From: Chitinophagaceae bacterium
GTDB taxonomy: Bacteria > Bacteroidota > Bacteroidia > Chitinophagales > Chitinophagaceae
DNA length: 10,347 nt
Direction of reading: 5' to 3'
Assembly: GCA_947463755.1 (NCBI GenBank)
Contig: CANHUK010000023.1
Span: 1-10,347 of the forward strand
Part shown: positions 1-7,135 of the stretch, piece after piece
How positions within the stretch are numbered: position 1 is the first letter of the stretch
How the letters are laid out: every line of letters starts with the position of its first letter
Position numbers and translations under genes: made by a program
Notes under the pieces: model-generated
Told to the model about the DNA's origin: nothing
Databases searched by the model: none
The model's input: only the letters and a program-made list of their open reading frames with translations

Positions 1-1575
1 AACCCGGCGTTCTACTTCGCCCCGGATAAATATTATGGCACGGAAAACGACCTGCGCCGGTTCATCGACTCCTGTCATGCTTCCGGCATTGCGGTCGTTC
101 TTGACATCGCGCTTAACCACTCCTTCGGGAGTTCCCCTATGGTCCAGCTGTACTGGGATGCGACCGCCGGGAAGCCTGCGACGGACAATCCATGGTTCAA
201 CCAGGATGCCCGACACCCCTTCAATGTGGGATATGACTTCAACCATGAAAGCCAGGCCACCAGGGATTTCACCGATCGGGTCATTGAACACTGGCTCACG
301 AATTATCGGATCGACGGGTTCAGATGGGATCTTTCGAAGGGGTTTACGCAGGTCAACAATCCAACCAACGTAGGGGCCTGGGGAGCCTATGACGCCTCCC
401 GGGTGGCGATCTGGAAGCGGATCCAGGATAAGATGCAGGCCGTGTCTGCCGGAAGTTATTGTATCCTCGAACATTTTGCTGCCAACACCGAGGAGATCGA
501 GCTCTCCAATTACGGCATGTTGCTTTGGGGTAACATGAACCATAATTTCAATGAGGCGACGATGGGATTCCTGTCGTCATCCAATTTCGAAGGAGCCCTG
601 GCATCGGCGAGGGGCTGGAGTCAGCCATATCTGATCTCCTATCAGGAAAGCCACGATGAAGAGCGGCTGATGTACAAGAATCTGACCTTCGGAAACAATT
701 CCAGCACCAGTCATAATGTTCGTTCGCTGTCCGTTGCCCTGGAGCGTAATGCCATGAGTACTGCTTTCTGGGCCATGATGCCCGGTCCGAAGATGCTCTG
801 GCAGTTCGGTGAACTGGGGTACGATTTTTCGATCACATACTGCCCGGGCAGCAATTCCGTTCCGCAGCCGTACCCTGATATGCAGTGTCGCACAGACATG
901 AAGCCCATCCGGTGGGACTATCGGAACGATCCCGCCCGATACAAGCTCTATCAGGTCTATGCTGCCCTGCTGGCCCTGCGCAAGGATCCGAGGTTCCTTC
1001 AAACCTTCACGACCAATACCGGCGTGGAACATCGGCTTTCCGGCGCATACAAAACCTTGAAGGTGTCCGGTGATTCGCTGCGTGTGGTGGTGATCGGAAA
1101 TTTCGGTGTCGTTCCGGCAGGAGATACGGTGCGCTTTCCCCGGGCGGGGACATGGTACGATTATCTCAATCGCACAACCCTTGCGGCGACCGGTCTGCCG
1201 CAGACCATCAGCCTGATGCCCGGAGAGTATAAGGTATTCATCGACCGCGAAGTAGGACATGCGCTGGTAACGTCAGATGACATGCCGGTTGTTCCGGAAC
1301 GACGGCTGTCGATGAATGTCTATCCCAATCCGGCCTCGGATCTTGTGCAGATCGAATATGAGCTGGAGTCGCCGGCGAGGGTATCCCTGAGTATGTTGAC
1401 GATGGATGGTCGTCGCGTGGCCACGCTCTTTTCGGGTATGCGTCCGCGAGGTAAGCATTTGCTCCGTTCCTCACTGGCGGAGCTGACCGGTGCTGCGGTT
1501 CCGGCAGGGCAGTATGTCATCCTCCTCGAATCCGAAGGGGTGAGGCGTCAGTCTGCATTGATCATCAATCGTTAA
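1..1575 (+). CDS. GH13 alpha-amylase-family glycoside hydrolase with T9SS sorting domain (5' partial)
   Basis: The reading frame is open from base 1, so the N-terminus (signal peptide and any Ig or CBM48-like domain) lies outside the window; 524 residues are visible. All four GH13 conserved regions are present, numbered from base 1: region I DIALNH (35-40), region II GFRWDLSK with the nucleophile Asp at 110 (bases 328-330), region III ILEHF with the acid/base Glu at 157 (469-471), and region IV ESHDEER with the transition-state Asp at 219 (655-657). The catalytic triad is intact, so hydrolysis or transglycosylation of alpha-glucan is expected. A beta-sandwich domain C follows (about 325-420), then a T9SS type A sorting domain (about 434-524) with the motif NVYPNPASD. 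The enzyme is therefore probably secreted through the outer membrane, and it sits 42 nt before susC. Region IV reads SHDEER rather than the usual NHD, as in some branching-enzyme-like Bacteroidota GH13 proteins, so the exact specificity (amylase, pullulanase or branching) is uncertain. Family assignment is firm; the substrate is inference from the operon. Confidence 0.93.
   Translation, partial: NPAFYFAPDKYYGTENDLRRFIDSCHASGIAVVLDIALNHSFGSSPMVQLYWDATAGKPATDNPWFNQDARHPFNVGYDFNHESQATRDFTDRVIEHWLTNYRIDGFRWDLSKGFTQVNNPTNVGAWGAYDASRVAIWKRIQDKMQAVSAGSYCILEHFAANTEEIELSNYGMLLWGNMNHNFNEATMGFLSSSNFEGALASARGWSQPYLISYQESHDEERLMYKNLTFGNNSSTSHNVRSLSVALERNAMSTAFWAMMPGPKMLWQFGELGYDFSITYCPGSNSVPQPYPDMQCRTDMKPIRWDYRNDPARYKLYQVYAALLALRKDPRFLQTFTTNTGVEHRLSGAYKTLKVSGDSLRVVVIGNFGVVPAGDTVRFPRAGTWYDYLNRTTLAATGLPQTISLMPGEYKVFIDREVGHALVTSDDMPVVPERRLSMNVYPNPASDLVQIEYELESPARVSLSMLTMDGRRVATLFSGMRPRGKHLLRSSLAELTGAAVPAGQYVILLESEGVRRQSALIINR
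1300..1572 (+). other. T9SS type A C-terminal sorting domain of the GH13 enzyme
   Basis: The last ~90 residues of the GH13 protein begin with the hallmark MNVYPNPASD (YPNP codons start at 1321). They continue with alternating short beta strands, an MDGRRV turn, a PAGQYVILL strand and a terminal basic ending (SALIINR). This matches the Por-secretion-system type A sorting domain, which directs cargo through the type IX machinery and is cleaved on export. It shows how the enzyme reaches the surface or medium; it has no role in catalysis. Confidence 0.9.
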
Positions 1576-1617
1576 AATCGTCGATCAGTCATTCATCATA
1601 AAACCAAAAACGCAAAT

Positions 1618-4600
1618 ATGAAAAGTAAGCGATTGTCCAGGCATCTGGGCTTGCTGGGTCTGCTGCTTTTTGCCGCGGTTCAGCTTACGCTCGGCCAGGG
1701 CAGGAAACTGACAGGCACGGTCGTCAATGCAAAGGACGGCAGCCCTGTGGTCAATGCGTCCATTCAAGTAAAGGGAAGCGGCCAGGGCGCGTCCACCGAC
1801 GCAAATGGCCGGTTCTCTCTCGACGTACCTGCGGAGGGCACCCTGGTGGTGACATCTGTGGGGTTTCTCACCCGGGAGTTCTCATTGAGCGGCCAGGGCA
1901 CAGGTACGCTGACCATCAATCTGGAAGAGGCACAGTCCAACCTGAATGAGGTCATCGTTGTAGGTTATGGCACGCAGCGCAAGCGCGATCTGACCGGTGC
2001 CATCAGTTCCGTATCCCGCAAGGATTTTGTCAAAGGCGCCCTGCAAACACCCGAGCAGCTCATCGCCGGAAAGGTTGCCGGCGTGCAGATCACTTCCAAC
2101 AGCGGAGCTCCGGGAGCTGGCAGCCGGATCCGGATCCGGGGCGGTGCCTCACTGAACGCGAGCAACGACCCACTGATCGTGATCGACGGAGTGCCGGTGG
2201 ACAACGGCGGCGTGGCCGGTTCCACCAACCCGCTCAACCTCATCAACCCGAATGACATCGAGAATTTCACGGTATTGAAGGATCCCTCCGCGGCGGCCAT
2301 CTACGGATCGCGCGCTTCCAACGGGGTCATACTCATTACCACCCGTAAGGGTTCGAAAGGCGCGCTGCGTTTCAATTTCGGAGCCCAGGCATTTGTGCAG
2401 CAGCCGGGTGCCAAGGTGGATGTGCTCACCGCACAACAGATCCGCGACATCGTCGGCACCAAGGGCGGCGGTTCTGTGGATGTGGCCAAACTTGGTTCCG
2501 CCAACACCGACTGGCAGGATGAGATCTATCGTACAGCCCTCGGTCAGGACGTGAACTTCGGTGTGGCCGGTGCCGCTGTCAAGGGAAAACTGCCCTTCCG
2601 GCTGTCGGCAGGTCTGCTCAATCAGGATGGTATCCTGCGTACGGGCAACTTCGGTCGCCAGTCGCTGAGTCTCAATCTTAATCCCCGCCTGTTCAACGAC
2701 CGGCTGAAGGTCGACCTCAACGTGAAGGCCGCCCGCACCAATAACACCTTCGCCAATGAAGGGGCGATCGGCAGCGCGATCTCCTTTGATCCCACCCAGC
2801 CGGTACGCGTCAGCAGCCCGCGCTTTGGCGGATTCTTTACCTATGTCGACAATAATGCCTCCGGCGCACCACCCATGGCGCTGGGTCCCATCAACCCGAT
2901 GAGCCTGCTGGACATGCGCGAAGACAAGAGCAGTGTTTTGCGCAGCATTGGCAACCTGCAGCTGGACTATAGCATCCCCTTCCTGTCGGGCCTCCGGGCG
3001 AACCTGAACCTGGGCTATGATGTCCAGCAGGGCAGTGGTACCGTGCTGGTGAGCGACAGCGCACCGGCCACCTATCGCCGCTGGGCCACCCAAAGCAATC
3101 CCTTTAAGGTCACCAACTACGGCGGTGTCAATAATGAATATGAAAGCAATCGCCGCAACCTGTTGATGGATTTCTACCTGAACTATGCGAAGGACCTGGG
3201 TTTTGCAAAGAGCCGCATCGATCTGATGGCAGGTACAGGCTACCAGGACTTCCTGTTCACCAATCCCAATTTTCCTGATCACCGTTTCGACAAGTCGGTC
3301 ATACCGGGCAGCGAACCGCAGTTCGCCAACAGCGAATCCCAGTATACGCTGATCTCCTATTACGGAAGGATGAACTACTCGATCGCCGATCGGTACGTGC
3401 TGACGGCCAGCCTGCGTACGGATGGTTCCAGCCGCTTCAATAAGGACAACCGCTGGGGTGTGTTCCCGTCCGCGGCACTGGCCTGGAGGATCAATAACGA
3501 AGGGTTCCTGAAGAATTCCAAGGTGGTGAGCGACCTGAAACTCCGTGTCGGATGGGGTGTGACCGGTCAGCAGGATGGCATCGACTTCTACGGCTATCTG
3601 CCCCGCTACTCGCTCAGCAACAATGCAGCGATGTATCAGCTGGGCAACGAGTTCCTGTCCATGCAGCGCCCGAGCGCCTATGATCCGAACCTGAGCTGGG
3701 AGACCACCCGCAACATCAACGCCGCCATCGACTTCGGATTCCTGGACAATCGCATCAGTGGTTCGATCGATGTGTTCTCCCGGAAGACCGAGGATCTGCT
3801 CAGCGTAGTGCCCATTCCGCTCGGTACCAATTTTAGCAATCAGCTGTTGACCAATGTCGGTAATATCGAGAGCAAGGGGGCAGAATTCACCCTTAACCTG
3901 ACACCGATCCGTAACAATCGGCTGACCTGGGACCTGGGCTTCAATATGACCTATATCGACGCCAAGATCACCAAGCTCCTCCTGAACCCGGATCCCGCCT
4001 TCAAGGGCAACCCGGTGGGAGGCATCGCAGGGGGTACCGGCAATACGATCCAGATCCATTCCGTCGGACATCGTCCTTATACCTTCTTCGTGCGCAAGCA
4101 GATCTATGAAGTAGGCGGAGAACCTATTGAAGGTTTGTACGAAGACATCAACCGCGATGGAATCATCAACAACAACGATCAGTACCGCTATGCTGCTCCT
4201 GATCCCCGGCTTTTCATGGGTCTGAACAGCTCCGTTAGCTTTGGCAAGTGGAATGCAGGATTTGTAGGACGCATGAGCTTCGGCAACTACATCTACAACA
4301 ACAACGCCAGCAATCGGGGCGTGCTTCGTCAGGTCCTGAACCCGCTCGGATGGCTGGGCAACGCCAGCACGAGCTACCTGAAGACGGGTTTCACGAACAA
4401 TCAGTATTTCAGCGACTATTATGTCGAGAACGCCTCCTTCTTCCGGATGGACAACATCAACGTCGGATATGATGCGGGCGAGGTGATGAAGAATGTGCGG
4501 ATGCGCCTGACGGCCAATATCCAGAACGCCTTCGTGATCACGAAGTATACCGGCCTGGATCCTGAGGTGAACGGTGGCATCGACAACCAGATCTATCCCC

Positions 4601-4641
4601 GTCCCAGGATCTTCGCTCTGGGTCTGAATCTTGATTTCTAA
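1618..4641 (+). CDS. susC: SusC/RagA-family TonB-dependent outer-membrane transporter
   Basis: A 1007-residue protein, the usual SusC size. It has a Sec signal peptide (basic MKSKRLSRH, then a Leu-rich stretch, cleavage near LTLGQ at about 26-27). A carboxypeptidase-regulatory-like beta-sandwich follows (about 30-105), then a TonB-box region with NEVIVVGYGTQRKRDLTGA (about 110-128) and a plug domain (about 125-243). The plug carries SusC hallmarks IRIRGG, PLIVIDGVPVD and LKDPSAAAIYGSRASNGV. The rest is a 22-strand-type beta barrel ending LGLNLDF, with the terminal Phe used by the BAM complex. No N-terminal STN domain is present, so direct anti-sigma/ECF signalling through this transporter is unlikely. 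With the SusD 19 nt downstream it should form the SusCD 'pedal-bin' importer that brings oligosaccharides into the periplasm with TonB energy. The ATG at 1618 is preceded by an A-rich leader and no Shine-Dalgarno, normal for Bacteroidota. Starch or maltooligosaccharide as substrate is inferred from the neighbours. Confidence 0.96.
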   Translation: MKSKRLSRHLGLLGLLLFAAVQLTLGQGRKLTGTVVNAKDGSPVVNASIQVKGSGQGASTDANGRFSLDVPAEGTLVVTSVGFLTREFSLSGQGTGTLTINLEEAQSNLNEVIVVGYGTQRKRDLTGAISSVSRKDFVKGALQTPEQLIAGKVAGVQITSNSGAPGAGSRIRIRGGASLNASNDPLIVIDGVPVDNGGVAGSTNPLNLINPNDIENFTVLKDPSAAAIYGSRASNGVILITTRKGSKGALRFNFGAQAFVQQPGAKVDVLTAQQIRDIVGTKGGGSVDVAKLGSANTDWQDEIYRTALGQDVNFGVAGAAVKGKLPFRLSAGLLNQDGILRTGNFGRQSLSLNLNPRLFNDRLKVDLNVKAARTNNTFANEGAIGSAISFDPTQPVRVSSPRFGGFFTYVDNNASGAPPMALGPINPMSLLDMREDKSSVLRSIGNLQLDYSIPFLSGLRANLNLGYDVQQGSGTVLVSDSAPATYRRWATQSNPFKVTNYGGVNNEYESNRRNLLMDFYLNYAKDLGFAKSRIDLMAGTGYQDFLFTNPNFPDHRFDKSVIPGSEPQFANSESQYTLISYYGRMNYSIADRYVLTASLRTDGSSRFNKDNRWGVFPSAALAWRINNEGFLKNSKVVSDLKLRVGWGVTGQQDGIDFYGYLPRYSLSNNAAMYQLGNEFLSMQRPSAYDPNLSWETTRNINAAIDFGFLDNRISGSIDVFSRKTEDLLSVVPIPLGTNFSNQLLTNVGNIESKGAEFTLNLTPIRNNRLTWDLGFNMTYIDAKITKLLLNPDPAFKGNPVGGIAGGTGNTIQIHSVGHRPYTFFVRKQIYEVGGEPIEGLYEDINRDGIINNNDQYRYAAPDPRLFMGLNSSVSFGKWNAGFVGRMSFGNYIYNNNASNRGVLRQVLNPLGWLGNASTSYLKTGFTNNQYFSDYYVENASFFRMDNINVGYDAGEVMKNVRMRLTANIQNAFVITKYTGLDPEVNGGIDNQIYPRPRIFALGLNLDF

Positions 4642-4660
4642 CACGACAATTCAACGAACC

Positions 4661-6247
4661 ATGACAAGGATATCATTGCATTGTATGGTCCTCCTGATGG
4701 CGGCGCTGCTCTTCGCCGGGTGTCACAAGGACCTGGACAGATTTCCGCCCAATGATGTGACGGGCGCACAATTGTATAATTCCGAAGCCGGCTATAAGCA
4801 GGTGCTGGCGAAAGTTTATGGCAGCATGGCCCTGACGGGCAACAGCGGGCCTGCGGGCAACGGCGACGTGGCCGGTATCGACGAGGGCACTTCTGATTTC
4901 CTCCGGCTCTTCTGGAAGGCTCAGGAACTGAGCACCGACGAGGCAGTGGTTGCCTGGAACGACGCTGACATCTGGGAATTCCACAACATGAACTGGAGTG
5001 CCAACCACACCTTCCTGACGGGATTGTACAATCGCTGTTTCTATGTGGTCACCCTGTGTAACGAGTTCATCCGCGAAAGCGCACCCGATAAACTCGCATC
5101 CCGCGGGATCACCGGCACGGCTGCAGATAATATCAAAGTAATGCGTGCCGAAGCACGTTTCGTGCGGGCCTTCCAGTACTGGGTGCTGATGGACCTCTAC
5201 GGAAACCCCGGCTTCACGACCGAGGAATCCGGGATCGGTGCCGGGCTCCGTCCCGAGCAGACAACATCGGCAAAGCTCTTCACCTTCATTGAGTCGGAAC
5301 TGAATGCGTTGGCTGCTGAACTCCCCGCTCCCCGTGCCAATGCCTACGGACGTGCCGACAAGGCCGCTGCATGGGCATTGCTGGCCCGCATGTACCTGAA
5401 TGCGCAGACCTACACCGGAACCCCTAAGTGGTCCGAGGCCGTTGCCAATGCGAAAAAGGTCATCGACGGCGGATATGTACTGCTCACAGACTACCGGACC
5501 CTGATGCTTGCAGACAACCATGTCGGGAACACAGAGGCGATCTGGACGCTGAACTACGATGGCATCAAAACGAAGAACTATGGCGGTACAACCTTCCTGG
5601 TGAACGCTTCTGTTGGTGGTGACATGGACCAGAATTTTTCCGGTCTCTCCGGCTGGGGCGGTATCCGAACCACGAAGAACCTGCCACAGCTCTTCCCCGA
5701 CTTCACCGGTGCTGCCGATAAGCGCGCACAGTTCTTCCAGCACAAGCTGGACATCGATAAGATCAGTGAGTTCAAGGATGGATTTGCCGTCACCAAGTTC
5801 CGCAACCGGACGCGAAGTGGAGGCTTCGGTACTGACCCGGGACGCACCTTCAGCGATATCGACTTTCCGTTGTTCCGACTCGCCGAAATGTTCCTCATTT
5901 ATGCAGAGGGCGTGCTGCGTGGCGGCTCCGGCGGCGACCGCCCAACGGCCCTGAGTTATATCAACAGGCTGCGTGAGCGGGCGTACAGGAGTACGGCAGG
6001 CAATATCTCGGATGTGACGCTGAATCTGAACTTCATCCTCGATGAGCGTGCCCGCGAACTGTATTGGGAAGGCTTCCGCCGGACCGATCTGATCCGCTAC
6101 GGCCGGTTCACTGAAGATACTTATCTCTGGCCCTGGAAGGGTGGAGTACGGAACGGAACGGGTGTCGGAGCATTCCGCAAGCTCTATCCGATCCCGGCCA
6201 CAGAGGTTGGTTCGAACCCTAACATCAAGCAGAACACCGGTTATTAA
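4661..6247 (+). CDS. susD: SusD/RagB-family glycan-binding surface lipoprotein
   Basis: A 528-residue outer-membrane lipoprotein. I chose the ATG at 4661 because it gives a clean type II signal peptide (MTRISLH, hydrophobic core, lipobox LFAGC, lipidated Cys21). The frame also opens at a TTG at 4631, but that overlaps the end of susC and adds a non-signal leader. Family motifs are the TPR-like segment AEARFVRAFQYWVLMDLYG (about 163-181), AAAWALLARMYLN (235-247), DFPLFRLAEMFLIYAEG in the SusD_RagB C-terminal domain, and LDERARELYWEGFRR (460-474) shortly before the C-terminus. SusD proteins cap the SusC barrel and bind glycan at the cell surface. The gene lies 19 nt after susC and 20 nt before the first SusE/F-like gene. 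Binding residues cannot be assigned by eye, so starch specificity is inferred from context. Confidence 0.95.
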   Translation: MTRISLHCMVLLMAALLFAGCHKDLDRFPPNDVTGAQLYNSEAGYKQVLAKVYGSMALTGNSGPAGNGDVAGIDEGTSDFLRLFWKAQELSTDEAVVAWNDADIWEFHNMNWSANHTFLTGLYNRCFYVVTLCNEFIRESAPDKLASRGITGTAADNIKVMRAEARFVRAFQYWVLMDLYGNPGFTTEESGIGAGLRPEQTTSAKLFTFIESELNALAAELPAPRANAYGRADKAAAWALLARMYLNAQTYTGTPKWSEAVANAKKVIDGGYVLLTDYRTLMLADNHVGNTEAIWTLNYDGIKTKNYGGTTFLVNASVGGDMDQNFSGLSGWGGIRTTKNLPQLFPDFTGAADKRAQFFQHKLDIDKISEFKDGFAVTKFRNRTRSGGFGTDPGRTFSDIDFPLFRLAEMFLIYAEGVLRGGSGGDRPTALSYINRLRERAYRSTAGNISDVTLNLNFILDERARELYWEGFRRTDLIRYGRFTEDTYLWPWKGGVRNGTGVGAFRKLYPIPATEVGSNPNIKQNTGY

Positions 6248-6267
6248 TCAATCAAACATCATTGGAC

Positions 6268-7116
6268 ATGAAACGAATCATCACTTCGGTCTCCTGGATG
6301 CTGGCGGTGTTGTTCCTCCTGCAGTCCTGCAAAAAAGAGGAGTACCGGATATACTACCTCGGCGGCAAACAGCCGAGTCTGACGGCCTCCACGGCTTCCG
6401 TAAATCTCCAGCCCCCGCCTGCAGATGAGTCGGTGCTGGCTATCCGCTTCGATTGGACCAACCCGGAATACAAGTTCACCACAGGCGTCAATTCCCAGGA
6501 TGTCAACTATCTGCTGGAGATCGACACGGTCGGTGCGAATTTCAGCAGCAAGAGCCGGTTTTCGACCACCATCAGCAAGGAATTGAGCAAAGGGTACACG
6601 GTGGCCGAGCTGAACGCGATCCTCGGGAATTCAATGGCCCTTCCTTTTGGTCGCCGTTATTCGCTGGAGGCACGGATCACCAGCAGTGTGGGCGGCAACA
6701 ACGCCATTCCGCTGACCTCCAACAAGATCACCTTCACCGCGACCCCTTATGCACCGCCGCCCAAGGTCGCTCTGCCCGTGACCGGACGGTTGTTCATTGT
6801 GGGCAATGCCACTCCTGGGGGATGGAACAACCCGGTGCCCCTGCCTTCGCAGGAGTTCACCAAGCGGTCCAACACCCTGTTTGACATCACGATCCCGCTG
6901 AGCGGCGCCGGTAATTTCTACCTCTTCCTTCCGGAGAATGGAAGCTGGGGAAGCAAATATGCTGTTGTGGATAATCAGGCAGCCGGTATCTCGAATGGCG
7001 GAGAATTCAGATTCTACACCAGCGGTGGCCAGGACTTCCCGGCTCCATCTGCTTCGGGCAATTACAAGATCACAGTCGATTTCCAGAAGGGGATCTTTAC
7101 CGTGGTGAAACAATAA
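6268..7116 (+). CDS. SusE/SusF-like starch-binding lipoprotein with one C-terminal binding module
   Basis: A 282-residue lipoprotein. The ATG at 6268 is preferred over an in-frame TTG at 6262 because it starts the signal peptide directly (MKRIITS, hydrophobic core, lipobox LLQSC, Cys21). The residues after the Cys are KKEEY, which resembles the K-(D/E)2 lipoprotein export signal reported for surface lipoproteins of Bacteroidota. An Ig-like SusE N-terminal domain (about 35-165) carries FDWTNPEY and VNYLLEID. A proline linker (PPPKVALP) leads to one SusE/SusF-type carbohydrate-binding module (about 173-282) with GRLFIVGNATPGGWNNP, LFLPENGSWGSKY and SGNYKITVDF. In Bacteroides thetaiotaomicron, SusE and SusF hold starch at the surface with such modules. 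This protein is shorter than those and has a single module. The following gene is a paralogue, 19 nt away. Starch as ligand is inference from family and operon. Confidence 0.88.
   Translation: MKRIITSVSWMLAVLFLLQSCKKEEYRIYYLGGKQPSLTASTASVNLQPPPADESVLAIRFDWTNPEYKFTTGVNSQDVNYLLEIDTVGANFSSKSRFSTTISKELSKGYTVAELNAILGNSMALPFGRRYSLEARITSSVGGNNAIPLTSNKITFTATPYAPPPKVALPVTGRLFIVGNATPGGWNNPVPLPSQEFTKRSNTLFDITIPLSGAGNFYLFLPENGSWGSKYAVVDNQAAGISNGGEFRFYTSGGQDFPAPSASGNYKITVDFQKGIFTVVKQ
6784..7113 (+). repeat. Starch-binding-type module, copy A
   Basis: This is the protein-level repeat unit of about 110 residues in the first SusE/F-like gene. Key blocks are FIVGNATPGGWNNPVPLPSQ, FLPENGSWGSKY, a VVDNQAAGI turn and GNYKITVDF. 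It is closest to copy C. Confidence 0.85.
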
Positions 7117-7135
7117 TCCAATCAAACGAACGCAC

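Noticed and set aside
577..1260. A 227-codon minus-strand frame inside the GH13 gene
   Set aside because: It lies fully opposite the catalytic and C-domain coding sequence, shows no family motif and has no promoter context.
1576..1617. Possible promoter for susC in the 42-nt gap
   Set aside because: No TAnnTTTG or TTTG boxes were found; the sequence is an A-rich leader, better explained as an intra-operon spacer.
2149..4644. An 831-codon open frame on the minus strand opposite susC
   Set aside because: It is antisense to a well-supported SusC with conserved motifs throughout. Its translation is rich in Val, Ile, His and Gly without recognisable domains, a typical shadow of GC-rich codon use.
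4631..4660. TTG start giving SusD ten extra residues and overlap with susC
   Set aside because: The ATG at 4661 begins a standard lipoprotein signal peptide with Cys at 21; the extra residues would spoil it.
4673..5743. A 356-codon minus-strand frame opposite susD
   Set aside because: It is antisense to conserved SusD motifs, and its Cys/Val/Gly-rich translation resembles no known protein.
6262..6267. TTG start two codons upstream of the first SusE/F-like gene
   Set aside because: The ATG at 6268 gives the same signal peptide with Cys at 21, matching its neighbours, and spacing equal to the other gaps.
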